DNA of 64,000 bases from Amaricoccus macauensis (GTDB taxonomy: Bacteria > Pseudomonadota > Alphaproteobacteria > Rhodobacterales > Rhodobacteraceae): NCBI RefSeq assembly GCF_014201905.1, contig NZ_JACHFM010000003.1:186001-250000 (forward strand), written 5' to 3'. A model generated the notes under the pieces. That model was not told the origin of the DNA. It searched no databases and worked only from the letters and a program-made list of their open reading frames with translations. Shown here one piece after another: positions 44,198-54,980 of this stretch. Position 1 is the first letter of the stretch; every line of letters starts with the position of its first letter. Position numbers and translations under genes: made by a program.

Positions 44198-44418
44198 TCG
44201 TCGATATGGGTGATCTTCTCACCTCTTCCGGCAAAGAACGCCTCGAGAGCCGCATTCGACCGCGCGAAGAGGCCCTTTTCCCAGGGGATGACCCATTCCT
44301 CGGCATCCTCGTCGAAACGCGCCTCGGGGAAGGACCGGGTGAACGGCGCCGCCAGCGCCGCCGCGTTCTCGCCGAGGAGGATGCCGTGACGCTTGCAGCG
44401 CTTGATGAGCGTGACCAC
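44191..44418 (-). CDS. Small unknown protein leading the metal-chelate import operon
   Basis: A 75-residue protein of no recognised family. The start is GTG at 44418 with GGGAG 7 bases upstream. It has CKRHG near the N-terminus, a middle rich in Phe and acidic residues (FDEDAEEWVIPWEKGLFA) and a final Cys (THIDEC). The 7-base overlap with the permease gene indicates coupled translation, so it is probably real and functionally linked to uptake, for instance as a cytoplasmic metal-handling or regulatory protein. This role is a guess from context. Confidence 0.6.
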   Translation of the reverse strand: MVTLIKRCKRHGILLGENAAALAAPFTRSFPEARFDEDAEEWVIPWEKGLFARSNAALEAFFAGRGEKITHIDEC

Positions 44419-44864
44419 CGGTTGCTCCCGAATCGTTATGTTTTGTGAGATACATCGGGAGCCGGATAAGGCCCGGTGTCAATCCGCAGTCAGTCGCGTC
44501 TGATCAGGGCGCACCGGCGGACAGCCCAAGTGTGAACGCTGTCATGGTCCGGTGCTTTCCGCTCGGCCAAGGGTTCCCGTCGCTAGCGTGGCGACATCGA
44601 TATGTCTATATGAAGATAACGATTGCGCTACCGGCGCCGTCTTGCCGGGCTTCCTTTCCATGGCGACATTGACGCCTCGGATCGTCACCGGCATTTCGGA
44701 CTCGGTCGGTCGAGCGCATCGGCGGTCCGAAGCGCAGACCGGACGGGCTTCCAACTGGTCACGAAGTTGGAAGGGCAGGGGACACGGCAACCGGCTGAAG
44801 CACGGCGGTCCGCGGGCGAGGCGGAGCTCCGTGCCCCTGCCTCATGCCTGTCGGCAACCACGCG
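44419..44864. promoter_or_regulatory. Upstream region of the metal-chelate operon
   Basis: About 445 bases with no gene. Close to the operon start, TCCCGA (44426-44431) and TCGGGA (44455-44460) form a 6-bp inverted repeat around an AT-rich 23-base core, a possible operator. A second AT-rich element, CGATATGTCTATATG, lies near 44596. I could not match either to a known Fur or Mur box. Confidence 0.35.
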
Positions 44865-46631
44865 TCATCCGACGCGCCGGATGCCGGGCGATTCTCCCGC
44901 TGCCGTCAGCGCAGCCATCGCCTCGTGCTGGGACAGGAATATCTGTCCGGAGAGGTGGTCAAGGAATGTGGTCCGGGCAAGCTTGTCGGTGACCGGACCC
45001 TTCACCTCGGACAGGTGGAGGGCCACGCCCATGCTCGCGAGCCGCTGGTCGATCGCTTCCAGCGACTCGAGCGCGCTCATGTCGATATCGTTCACGGCCG
45101 AGCAGAGCAGCACCACGTGGCGCAGGTCCGTGGAGCGGGCGGCGCGGTCGAGGACATAGTCCTCGAGGTAGCGCGCATTGGCGAAGTAGAGGCTCTCGTC
45201 GACGCGGATCGTCAGCACGCGTGGATCCGTCTCCACCACGTGGCGCAGGACGTTGCGGAAGTGCTCGGTACCCGGGACGCGACCAACCTCCGCAATGTGC
45301 GGGCGCGAGGTGCGCCAGAGGAACAGCAGGATCGACACCGCGACACCGGAAGAGACGCCCGCCTCGACGCCGACAAGAAGGGTAATCCCGATCGTCGCAG
45401 CAACCGCGAGGAAGTCCGGCAGGCTGTAGGCCCAGGCGCGGCGGAGGATCGAGAGGTCGACGAGACCAAGGACGGCGACGATGATCGTCGCGGCCAGCAC
45501 TGCTTTCGGCAGGAAGAAGAGCAACGGCGTCAGCGTCAGCGTCGCGAGCGCGATGCCGATCGCGGTGAAGGCGCCGGCAGCGGGGGTCTCGGCGCCGGCG
45601 TCGAAGTTCACGACCGAGCGGGCGAAGCCGCCGGTGACCGGGAAGCCACCCGAGACCGCCGAGGCGAGGTTCGAGGCGCCGAGAGCGACGAGTTCCTGGT
45701 CCGGCACGATGCGCTGTCGGCGCTTGGCCGCGAGGGTCTGGGCAACCGAGACGCTCTCGACGAAGCCGATCAGCGAGATGATGAGCGCCGGCACGAGGAG
45801 GTCACGCCACAGGCCGGGATCGAGGACCGGCAGCCCCAGCGGCGGAAGTCCGGTCGGAACGGTGCCGACGATGGCAACGCCGGCCTTGTCGAGCCCGAGG
45901 CTCCAGACCGCGAGCGTCGAGACCGCGATGGCGGCGACCGGGCCGGCCTTGGTGGCAATGTCCGCGGCACGGGAGCCGAGGCCAAGCCCCAGGAGGAACG
46001 GCTTCAGTCCGCGCCGGACCCAGAAGAGAAACCCCGTCGCGGCAACACCGATGACGACCGTGGGGAGGTTGATCTCGCTGACGTGGCGAGCCAGCGAGGC
46101 GAGGAGTTCGGGCGCCGTCTCGCCATCGGCCTTGATGCCGAGGATCGATTTCAACTGACCTAGGGCAATCAGGATGCCCGAAGCGGTGATGAAACCGGCG
46201 ATGACCGGATGGGAAAGCAGGTTGGCGATGAAGCCGAGGCGGAGCAGCCCCATCGCGAGCAGGATAAGCCCGGAGAGGGCGGCGAGCACCACCGCGGCCG
46301 CGATCGCCTCGGCCGGGGTGGCGAGCCCGAGACCGCCGACGGCGGCGGCGGTCATCAGCGAGATGACGGCGACCGGTCCGACGGCGAGCGCGCGGCTGGT
46401 GCCAAAGATCGCATAGGCGACAAGCGGCAGGATCGAGGCGTAGAGCCCGACCTCGGGCGGCAGCCCGGCGAGGAGCGCGTAGGCGAGCGACTGCGGGATC
46501 AGCATGATCGTGACGATCGCTGCCGCCATGAGGTCGCTCGACAGGGTCGTGGCGGAGTAGCCGCGTCCCCAGTCAAGGATGGGCAGCGACCTTCGGAGTG
46601 CCGCGGCAACTCCTGCGCGGGAGGGAGTCAT
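44865..46631 (-). CDS. SulP family anion transporter with STAS domain
   Basis: A 588-residue SulP transporter. The N-terminal membrane domain starts at DLMAAAIVTIMLIPQSLAYALLAGLPPEVGLYAS and contains GFIESVS-like GFVESVSVAQTLAAKRRQRI. The C-terminal STAS domain covers about residues 440-560 (RVDESLYFANARYLEDYVLD; VVLLCSAVNDIDMSALESLE). It imports sulfate or another anion by proton or sodium coupling. I chose the ATG at 46631, which overlaps the upstream stop by one base (TAATG). Last gene of the sulfide/persulfide operon, so export or import of sulfur oxyanions fits. Confidence 0.9.
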   Translation of the reverse strand: MTPSRAGVAAALRRSLPILDWGRGYSATTLSSDLMAAAIVTIMLIPQSLAYALLAGLPPEVGLYASILPLVAYAIFGTSRALAVGPVAVISLMTAAAVGGLGLATPAEAIAAAVVLAALSGLILLAMGLLRLGFIANLLSHPVIAGFITASGILIALGQLKSILGIKADGETAPELLASLARHVSEINLPTVVIGVAATGFLFWVRRGLKPFLLGLGLGSRAADIATKAGPVAAIAVSTLAVWSLGLDKAGVAIVGTVPTGLPPLGLPVLDPGLWRDLLVPALIISLIGFVESVSVAQTLAAKRRQRIVPDQELVALGASNLASAVSGGFPVTGGFARSVVNFDAGAETPAAGAFTAIGIALATLTLTPLLFFLPKAVLAATIIVAVLGLVDLSILRRAWAYSLPDFLAVAATIGITLLVGVEAGVSSGVAVSILLFLWRTSRPHIAEVGRVPGTEHFRNVLRHVVETDPRVLTIRVDESLYFANARYLEDYVLDRAARSTDLRHVVLLCSAVNDIDMSALESLEAIDQRLASMGVALHLSEVKGPVTDKLARTTFLDHLSGQIFLSQHEAMAALTAAGESPGIRRVG

Positions 46632-48331
46632 TATGGTTTGCCGATCTCTGCGTTCTGCGGGCGCACTGCCACGGCCTCGGGTTTCGCAAGCCATTCGCGG
46701 CCACGCAACATCCCCTTCCAGTAGACGGGCGGCAAGATGCGCTCCTTCAGAAGCCAGGCGAGCCGGGAGGGTTTCGTCCCGTCGAGCAGCCATGCCGGGA
46801 AGGACGGCTTCAGCGCGCCGCCATATCCGAACTCGGCCAGCACGATGCGACCGCGTTCGACGGTGAGCGGGCAGGAGCCGTAGCCGTCGTACTGTGCCAC
46901 GGGTCCGTGGCCGGCGATGTCGGCGAGCACGTTCTCGGCGACGGTCGGCGCCTGTTTGCGCGCGGCGGCGGCGGTCTTGGCGTTCGGCGCGCTCATCACG
47001 TCGCCGAGGGACCAGATGTTGGTGAACGCCTTGTGCCGGAGGGTGTGCTGATCGACATCGACCCAGCCGACGGCGTCCGCGAGCGGCGAGACGCGAATGA
47101 AGTCGGGTGCGGTTTGCGGCGGGCAGACATGAAGCATTTCGAAGGAGACCGTCACCGTTTCCTTCGGCGTGTCCGGCGCGGTGACTTCGAAAGTCGCGGT
47201 GCGGCTCGGGCCGTCAACGGCGATCAGGCGATGGAAGAACTTGAGGTTCGCGTGATAGGCGTTCACGTACTCCATGAGGGCGGGGACATAGTCCTTGACG
47301 CCGAAGAGCACGCCGCCCGCGTTCATGAAGTCGATCTGCACCGCGTCGAGCACGCCGGTGCGCTTCCAGTGGTCTGCCGAGAGGTACAGTGCCTTCTGCG
47401 GCGCGCCGGCGCACTTGATCGGCATCGGCGGCTGGGTGAAGATCGCCCGGCCCGAGCGCATCCGCTGGACGAGCTGCCAGGTGTAGGGCGCGAGGTCATA
47501 GCGGTAGTTCGAGGTGACGCCGTTGCGGCCGAGCGTCGCGGTCAGGCCCTCGACGCCATCCCAGTCGAGCTTGAGGCCGGGGCAGACGATCAGCCGCCCG
47601 TACTTCACCACCCGGCAGCCGTCGAGGATCACCGCGTCGTTCGCCGGCTCGAAGGCGGCGACGGCTGCCTTGATCCACTTCACGCCCTGGGGGATCAGGC
47701 TGCCCATCGTGCGAACGGTTTGCTCGGGCTTGAAGATGCCTCCGCCGACCATGGTCCAGCCGGGCTGGTAGTAATGGATTTCAGCCGGGTCGATGATCGC
47801 AACGTCGAGGTCGGGCTTGCGCGCGCGGAGCGAGGCCGCGACGGCAATTCCCGCCGCGCCGCCTCCGACGATCACGACATCGTGGCGGACGTCACCGGTG
47901 TCGGTGGGCGTGCGCCCGCCGTTCAGGATGCGGCGGGCAACCCCGTTCATGTCGTAGCCTGCCGCTTTCGTCCGCTTCAGGATGTCGGGAAGCGGTCGCC
48001 GGCCGGCCTCGCTCAGCGACCAGAGCGTCGCCGAACGGGTGCCGGTGCGGCAGTAGGCAAGGACCGGTCCGGGCAGCTCGCGGAGCATCGCGCCGAAGGT
48101 CTCTGCGTCCGCGTCGCTCACCATGCCCGAAACGATCGGAAGGTAGCGGAAGGCAAGTCCCTCCGTGGCGGCGGCGGCGGCGATCTCGTCGCTTGTCGGC
48201 TGGTCCGATCCCTCGCCGTCCGGGCGGTTGCAGACGATGGAGCGAAAGCCATCGGCGGCGATACCCGCGATGTCAGCGGGCGCGATCTGCGGCGACACCG
48301 CGAGCGTCTCGTCGATGCGGTTGATCTGCAT
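46631..48331 (-). CDS. Fusion of DSP-like phosphatase/sulfur-transferase domain and sulfide:quinone oxidoreductase-like flavoprotein
   Basis: A 566-residue two-domain protein. Residues 1-110 match the TIGR01244/BLH phosphatase-like domain with active-site Cys in AYCRTGTRSATLW. From about residue 140 it is an SQR-like flavoprotein: FAD motif VVIVGGGAAGIAVAASLRAR, then RLIVCPGLKLDWDGVEGL, and TNIWSLGDVMSAPNAKTAAA near residue 455. This fusion is known in proteobacterial sulfide-oxidation operons. It probably oxidises sulfide and handles the persulfide. It lies 19 bases after the MBL gene and is coupled to the SulP gene. Confidence 0.88.
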   Translation of the reverse strand: MQINRIDETLAVSPQIAPADIAGIAADGFRSIVCNRPDGEGSDQPTSDEIAAAAATEGLAFRYLPIVSGMVSDADAETFGAMLRELPGPVLAYCRTGTRSATLWSLSEAGRRPLPDILKRTKAAGYDMNGVARRILNGGRTPTDTGDVRHDVVIVGGGAAGIAVAASLRARKPDLDVAIIDPAEIHYYQPGWTMVGGGIFKPEQTVRTMGSLIPQGVKWIKAAVAAFEPANDAVILDGCRVVKYGRLIVCPGLKLDWDGVEGLTATLGRNGVTSNYRYDLAPYTWQLVQRMRSGRAIFTQPPMPIKCAGAPQKALYLSADHWKRTGVLDAVQIDFMNAGGVLFGVKDYVPALMEYVNAYHANLKFFHRLIAVDGPSRTATFEVTAPDTPKETVTVSFEMLHVCPPQTAPDFIRVSPLADAVGWVDVDQHTLRHKAFTNIWSLGDVMSAPNAKTAAAARKQAPTVAENVLADIAGHGPVAQYDGYGSCPLTVERGRIVLAEFGYGGALKPSFPAWLLDGTKPSRLAWLLKERILPPVYWKGMLRGREWLAKPEAVAVRPQNAEIGKP

Positions 48332-48350
48332 GGCGTTTCTCCTCTCTCGA

Positions 48351-49235
48351 TCAGAGTACGTTGACCGGCACCTTCAGGAACCGCTTGCCGGTCGCGTCCG
48401 GCGGCGGCAATTCGCCGGCGCGCATGTTCACCTGCAACGACGGAATGATGAGCTTTGGCATGCCGAGAGTAGCATCGCGCGCCTCTCGCATCTTCACGAA
48501 CGCCTCGCGGGTCGCGCCTCCGCCGACGTGGATGTTGTGGGCCTTCTCGTCGCCGACAGTGGTCTCCCACTGGATGTCCCGGCCGTTCGGGCCGTAGTCG
48601 TGGCACATGAAGAGGCGCATCGCGTCGGGAAGGGCGAGCACCTTCTGGATCGAATCATAGAGTTCGCCCGCGTCACCACCCGGAAAGTCGGCGCGTGCCG
48701 AGCCGCCATCGGGCATGAAGAGCGTGTCGCCGACGAACGCGGTGTTGCCGATGACATGGGTCATGCAGGCAGGCGTATGTCCCGGGGTGTGCATGGCGAC
48801 CGCGGGCATCGTGCCGATGGTGTAGGTGTCGCCGTCCTCGAACAGGCGGTCGAACTGGCTGCCGTCGCGCTGGAACTCGGTGCCTTCGTTGAAGATCTTG
48901 CCGAAAGTTTCCTGGACGATGGTGATGTTCGCGCCGATGCCGAGCTTGCCGCCCAGCTTGTCCTGGATATAGGGCGCCGCCGAGAGGTGGTCGGCGTGGA
49001 CGTGGGTCTCGATCAGCCATTCGACGCGGAGCCTGTGCTTCTCGACGAAGGCGATGATTTCGTCCGCGTGCTGGTAGGAGATGCGGCCGGCGGCGTAGTC
49101 GATGTCCATGACGGAATCGACGATGGCGCAGGCGTCCGACTTCGGATCCTTCACGACGTAGCTGATGGTGTTCGTCGCCGGGTCGAAAAAGGCGGTGACC
49201 TCCGGGAGGACGGTCATGTTGACGGGGCAGGTCAT
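48351..49235 (-). CDS. MBL-fold persulfide dioxygenase-like hydrolase
   Basis: A 294-residue metallo-beta-lactamase-fold protein with THVHADHLSAAPYI (about residue 75), HTPGHTPACMTHVIG (about 150), GDTLFMPDGGSARADFPGG (about 170) and CHDYGPNGR (about 211). These match the ETHE1/Blh group, which oxidises glutathione persulfide to sulfite. AAAGGAA precedes the ATG at 49235. First gene of the operon that continues with the SQR fusion and the SulP transporter. Confidence 0.88.
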   Translation of the reverse strand: MTCPVNMTVLPEVTAFFDPATNTISYVVKDPKSDACAIVDSVMDIDYAAGRISYQHADEIIAFVEKHRLRVEWLIETHVHADHLSAAPYIQDKLGGKLGIGANITIVQETFGKIFNEGTEFQRDGSQFDRLFEDGDTYTIGTMPAVAMHTPGHTPACMTHVIGNTAFVGDTLFMPDGGSARADFPGGDAGELYDSIQKVLALPDAMRLFMCHDYGPNGRDIQWETTVGDEKAHNIHVGGGATREAFVKMREARDATLGMPKLIIPSLQVNMRAGELPPPDATGKRFLKVPVNVL

Positions 49236-49665
49236 GGCGTTTCCTTTCAGGCGTGGGCAGGGTGCCGGCGGTCGAGGACGGCGCTGGCGGCGAACGCGAC
49301 ACCGATGAGACGGGCGGGCACGAGTTCCATTGACGTGGCTCCGATCACTTGGCGGGCGGCGAATACGGTGGCGAAGTACGCCGTCCGTGAAACTGCACAT
49401 AGTGGCGCTCAAGGTATCCCGCACCCGAAAGTGCCGCTGCCTTCGAGCATCGCACCGGAACATCGCCGCCGATCGCGAGGGCCTGGCGGGCGTTGCGCTG
49501 ATCGCTCCGGCGAAGAGCGCAACGAGCAAGCCGCCATCGCCGGGACCAGCCAACAGGAACGCTCAGGCGGCTGGTCGCGTCCACGATGCGGTCATGGAGA
49601 GCTATGCGCAACACGGCATAATCAGCATCCGGCCCGCGGGTGAGGTCAAGAGGTGATCGGGGCGA
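49236..49665. other. Intergenic region upstream of the persulfide operon
   Basis: About 430 bases. A minus-strand mini-ORF at 49249-49333 reads MELVPARLIGVAFAASAVLD then ends within 7 codons; CGGAG lies 9 bases before its ATG, so a short leader peptide or the tail of a lost membrane protein is possible. Otherwise nothing recognisable. Confidence 0.3.
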
Positions 49666-49875
49666 CTATGGTCGGCAGGTTCGAATGCCGAGGACGGTGT
49701 AGAGCGGGCAAAAGCGCATACCCGCTGTTGCGAGCATCACCAGGCCGACGACAAGCGCGGCCCACCAGAGCCACGAACTGCCGGCCGCGAAGCCGGTCAG
49801 GAGCGGCAGCACGGTGAGGGCAAGGCCGATTACGACACGGACGACGCGGTCCGCGATTCCGATGTTGCAGGGCAT
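49666..49875 (-). CDS. YgaP-type DUF2892 inner-membrane protein
   Basis: A 69-residue protein with two hydrophobic helices and the DUF2892 pattern: MPCNIGIADRVVRVVIGLAL at the N-terminus, Cys in GMRFCPLYTVLGIRTC. In E. coli the same domain is fused to a rhodanese (YgaP). It occurs near sulfur and persulfide genes, consistent with the operon starting 430 bases further on. Exact role unknown. Confidence 0.88.
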   Translation of the reverse strand: MPCNIGIADRVVRVVIGLALTVLPLLTGFAAGSSWLWWAALVVGLVMLATAGMRFCPLYTVLGIRTCRP

Positions 49876-49940
49876 GGCGACATCTCCGTTTCGAGTTGCG
49901 CCCTTCTCGCACGTGCGGTGGTGCAGTGTCGGTGACTAAG

Positions 49941-50600
49941 TCACCTTTGCTCGGCGAGCCGTTTCAGTGCTGCGGGTGCCGTGATCTGAATGGTGCCGCG
50001 CCCGAGCTCAACCCAGCCGCGGCGCTGGAATTCCTGAAGCTGTCGGGAGATCACCTCGCGGACGCTGCCCAGCTCGGTTGCCAGCGCCGCGTGGGTCGCT
50101 TCAAGCGCGCCATCGGCGCCAGCGAGCGAGACGAGCCTCTGGGCGAGGCGCACGTCGACGCGCCGGAAGGCGACGTCCTCGATGACGCGGAACAGGTCGG
50201 TGATGCGCCGGGCGTAGGCTGCAAAGACGAACCGGCGGAATTCGGGAGAGCCGGCGATGAGCTCGTCAAAGGTGACGCGCGGAACCAGCACCGCCTCCAG
50301 GTCGGTCTCGGCGATGCCCTCGGCGGAATATTCCTCGTAGGCGAGAAGGCAGGCGGTGGTCAGCACACAGCTTTGTCCGGCCGTGACCCGGTAGAGAAAC
50401 ACCTCGCGCCCGTTCTCGCTCGTCTGCTGCACGCGCACGCTGCCGTCGAGCAGCAGCAGGAGGGTCTCGGGCGCCTTGCCCGGCCCGAAGATGACCGTGT
50501 CCTTCGGTACGCTCGCCACCCGGCTCTCGGTGAGAAGCCTCGCCTTGATCTCGGGGCTGAGGCGCGACAGCCCGGCGAATTGCGTGGTCCAGTCCAACAT
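49941..50600 (-). CDS. Crp/Fnr family transcriptional regulator
   Basis: A 219-residue regulator. The N-terminal cyclic-nucleotide-binding-type barrel includes VIFGPGKAPETLLLLLDGSVRV and EVFLYRVTAGQSCVLTTACL. The C-terminal HTH_Crp includes HAALATELGSVREVISRQLQEF. It lacks the four N-terminal cysteines of Fnr, but has two cysteines spaced SCVLTTAC in the barrel (about residues 85-95), which could sense sulfur species or redox. I use the ATG at 50600, where family homology starts. It lies upstream of DUF2892 and the persulfide operon on the same strand and is the likely regulator. Confidence 0.85.
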   Translation of the reverse strand: MLDWTTQFAGLSRLSPEIKARLLTESRVASVPKDTVIFGPGKAPETLLLLLDGSVRVQQTSENGREVFLYRVTAGQSCVLTTACLLAYEEYSAEGIAETDLEAVLVPRVTFDELIAGSPEFRRFVFAAYARRITDLFRVIEDVAFRRVDVRLAQRLVSLAGADGALEATHAALATELGSVREVISRQLQEFQRRGWVELGRGTIQITAPAALKRLAEQR

Positions 50601-50813
50601 GCCGCCTGTCTGATCCACGATTTCGATCCTCCCTGCCGATTGCACCCTGCGGGCGACATGCCGCGGAGCGCAAGTCCCTGATCCGGGTCCGTGATATGAC
50701 GGACGATTGCCTGATTGCGGTTCCGGCAGCGTGGGGTCCGGTGTGGGGTCCGGCGGCACTGCTTGACTGGCAGGGCCAGGTTAGCTAATTTTGTGGACTA
50801 GGCGGAGAGGCAA

Positions 50814-51044
50814 GTGAAGACGGTTAACATCCACGAGGCGAAGACCCACCTCTCGCGGCTGATTGCCGAGGTTGAGGCGGGCGAGGACATCGTGCTCGCG
50901 CGCGGTGGCAAGCCGGTGGCACGGCTGGTGCGCGTTGCCGACGTCGCGCCTGCGCGGCGCTTCGGGGCGATGCGCGGACGTGCCGCTGTGGGCGACGCCT
51001 TCTTCGAACCGCTGTCCGAGTCCGAGCTGGCGGTCTGGGAGTAG
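50814..51044 (+). CDS. Type II antitoxin, Phd/YefM family
   Basis: A 76-residue antitoxin. KTVNIHEAKTHLSRLIAEVE and DIVLARGGKPVARLVR are the PhdYeFM signature: an N-terminal DNA-binding fold followed by a flexible acidic tail (FFEPLSESELAVWE) that would bind the toxin. Its stop is followed directly by the PIN toxin frame. It would autorepress the pair and neutralise the toxin. Confidence 0.9.
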   Translation: MKTVNIHEAKTHLSRLIAEVEAGEDIVLARGGKPVARLVRVADVAPARRFGAMRGRAAVGDAFFEPLSESELAVWE

Positions 51045-51050
51045 ACCACC

Positions 51051-51440
51051 CTGACGCCGCTGCTTCTCGATACCCATGCGCTGCTCTGGTGGCTCGACGG
51101 CGACGAGCGCCTGTCCGGGGATGCCCGCCGCGCGATGCTCGATCCGGGGCAGCGGGTGCTTGTCAGCGCCGCATCAGCCTGGGAGATCACCACCAAGCAC
51201 CGTCTGGGGAAGCTTCCCGGCGCCGCTGACGTGGCGGGCGACGTGCGCGGCAGTATCGCCGGCCAGGGCTTCGAGGAACTCCCGATCACGCTTGCCGACG
51301 CCGAGCGGGCCGGGCGGCTGATCGGGCCGCATCGCGATCCGTTCGACCGGATGCTCATCGCACAGGCGCTCGCGCGGGATCTGCGGCTCGTGTCGAATGA
51401 GGTACTGTTCGACAGCTACGGGGTGACGCGCCTCTGGTAG
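51051..51440 (+). CDS. VapC-like PIN-domain toxin with apparent CTG start
   Basis: A 129-residue PIN-domain ribonuclease. Acidic active-site residues are visible: Asp in LLLDTHALLWWL, Glu in SAASAWEI and Asp in RDPFDRMLIAQA. Homology begins right after the antitoxin stop (51042-51044), but the frame has no ATG, GTG or TTG until 51135, which would remove the first catalytic Asp. CTG at 51051 has GGGAG 10 bases upstream (51036-51040), so I use it. It would degrade RNA when freed from the antitoxin. Confidence 0.82.
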   Translation: MTPLLLDTHALLWWLDGDERLSGDARRAMLDPGQRVLVSAASAWEITTKHRLGKLPGAADVAGDVRGSIAGQGFEELPITLADAERAGRLIGPHRDPFDRMLIAQALARDLRLVSNEVLFDSYGVTRLW

Positions 51441-51633
51441 GGTAGGGGTCCGGAGTCCCTGTCGCCTGGCCGGAAGATGTCACGGAATAGTGGTGAGATA
51501 GTGGTGATGTCTCGCGGAACGCCAGAGGCAGGCGATCAAGGGTGGTCCCGGTCGTCAAGTGCGAGCCGACACCCTACATAGGCGGCATGGAACTGCGTGA
51601 CTGCGGGCAAGCGGTGCTGTTCTCGGAGGCGAG

Positions 51634-52844
<1,211 letters not shown>

Positions 52845-52845
<1 letters not shown>

Positions 52846-54980
52846 TGAGCGGCGAGCCGGTGAGCCTGACGGTTGAGAGCGACGGCGTGGCGACTCTCCT
52901 CTGGGAGCCGCAGGGGCCGATGAACGTCTTCTCCGAAGCGGCCCTCGCGAGCTTCGACGCGGCCGTGGGTCGGATCGCCTCGGATCCGGTGATCGTCGGG
53001 GCCATCGTCGCCTCGTCAGGCCGCGCCTTCCACGCCGGTGCCGACCTCGACTTCGTCATGGAACTCTTCGACCGCTCGCCGCAACAGGTCTGGGCCTTCC
53101 TGGAGGCGGTGATGACGAGCTTCCGCCGGCTCGAAACCTGCGGCAAGCCCGTCGTCGCCGCAATCAACGGCCACGCGCTCGGTGGCGGCTTCGAGATGGC
53201 GCTCGCCTGTCACGGCCGCGTCGTCGCCGACGATCCCGCGATCCGCCTCGGATTGCCGGAGAGCGCGATCGGGCTCATGCCGGGCTTCGGCGGAACCCAA
53301 CGCCTCCCCCGCCTGATCGAGTACCGCTCCGCCGTGCGCGACATGGTGAAAGGGCGCACGTGGAGCCCGCGGGACGCCCTCGCGCTCGGCGCCGTGGATG
53401 AGGTGGTCGCGCCGGACGCCCTCCGCGAGACGGCGCGCAAGCGGGTGCTCGAGCGCCTTGGGAACAAGACTGGCGCGACCCAGCCCTGGGATCGCAGGGG
53501 TACAATCTCGCCGGCGGCCGATCCGGGGTTCGCGGGCTTCTTCACCGAGTTCAACGCCGCTCAGACCCGGGCAAACTGGGGCAACCGTCCTGCCGAGCGG
53601 CTGGTCGCGGAAGCGGTCTATCACGGACTGCAGATGCCGATCGACCCCGCCCTCCGGCTCGAGGCGCGGCGCTTCGTCGAACTGAGCCGGATCCCGGCCA
53701 CTCGCGCGGTTCTGCGCACCAGCTTTTTCGCCGTGAAGGACGCCCGCGCGCTCAGGCGCCGCCCAGTGACGCCGCCAGTCGTGATCTTCCGCAAGATCGG
53801 CGTCATCGGAGGCGGACTAATGGGCGGCGGCATTGCCTATCAGGCGGCGAAGGCTGGCCTGTCGGTCGTCCTGATCGAAATCGACGCCGCCGCCGCCGCC
53901 CGCGGCGTTGGCTACTCCGAGCGCCTGCTTGACCGCGCGGTGGATCAGGGCAGCGCAACTGAGGCCGACCGGGCGGATCATCTCGCCCGCATCACGCCCA
54001 CGACCGACTATGCGGCGCTCGCGGACTGCGATCTGGTCATTGAGGCGGTCCATGAGAACGCCGACCTGAAGCACCGGATCCTTGCGCAAGCCGAAGCGGT
54101 GATGCGCCCGGACGCGATCCTCGCGTCGAACACGTCGACGATCCCGATCGGACAGCTTGCCCGCCCGCTCCGGCGCAAGGATCGCCTGCTCGGCCTGCAC
54201 TTCTTCTCGCCGGTGGAGCGGATGGCGCTCCTCGAGATCATCGACGGCCCGGAGACGAGTGAGACGACGCTGGCGGCGGGCTTTGACCTGGCGAAGGTGC
54301 TCGGCAAGACGCCGGTTGCGGTCAACGACGGCCGGGGCTTCTTCACCTCGCGCGTGGTGGTCGGCTACATCCTCGAAGGCATGGCGCTTCTCGGCGAAGG
54401 CGTCGCGGCGCCGCTTGTCGAGAGCGCCGGGCGACGCGCCGGAATGCCGATGGGGCCGCTGCGGCTCGGCGACATGATCGGGCTCGACATCATCGAGCAG
54501 ATCGAGGCGCAGACCGAGGCGGACCTCGGCGCTGCCTGCCTCCCCAACCCCGGCCGGAAGGTCGGTCAGACGCTCATCGGTCACGACCGCCCGGGCGAGA
54601 AGCGCCGCGGTGCGGGTTTCTACGACCACGCGGACGATGGCCCGCGTCTCTGGCATGGCCTCGCCGACCTCTTCCCCCCCGCCTCGAAACAACCCGACAT
54701 TGACGCCGTTGCCGAGCGCTTGATGTTCCGGCAGGCGGTCGAGACATTGTGCTGCTTCGACGATGGCGTCCTCGCAAGCGCCGCGGATGCAGATGTGGCC
54801 TCGGTGCTCGGATGGGGATTTGCACCGCATACCGGCGGCGTTGCGAGCTACATCGACCAGATCGGCAGCCAGCGCCTTCTCGACTATTGCCGTGCCGCGG
54901 AAATGACGATCGGCCCGCGCTTCGCCGTCCCGAAGAAGCTCGAGGAGCTTGCCCGGAGCGGCATCCCGCTGCGCCGCTGA
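52845..54980 (+). CDS. FadB/FadJ-type enoyl-CoA hydratase / 3-hydroxyacyl-CoA dehydrogenase
   Basis: A 711-residue bifunctional enzyme. Residues about 1-200 form the crotonase domain (NGHALGGGFEMALACHGRV; GLPESAIGLMPGFGGTQRLPR, with both catalytic Glu positions present). From about residue 317 is the NAD-binding domain (KIGVIGGGLMGGGIAYQAAKAG), with HFFSPVERMALLEII near 455 and a C-terminal HCDH domain. It converts trans-2-enoyl-CoA to 3-ketoacyl-CoA, which the upstream thiolase cleaves. The target chain type cannot be read. Confidence 0.92.
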
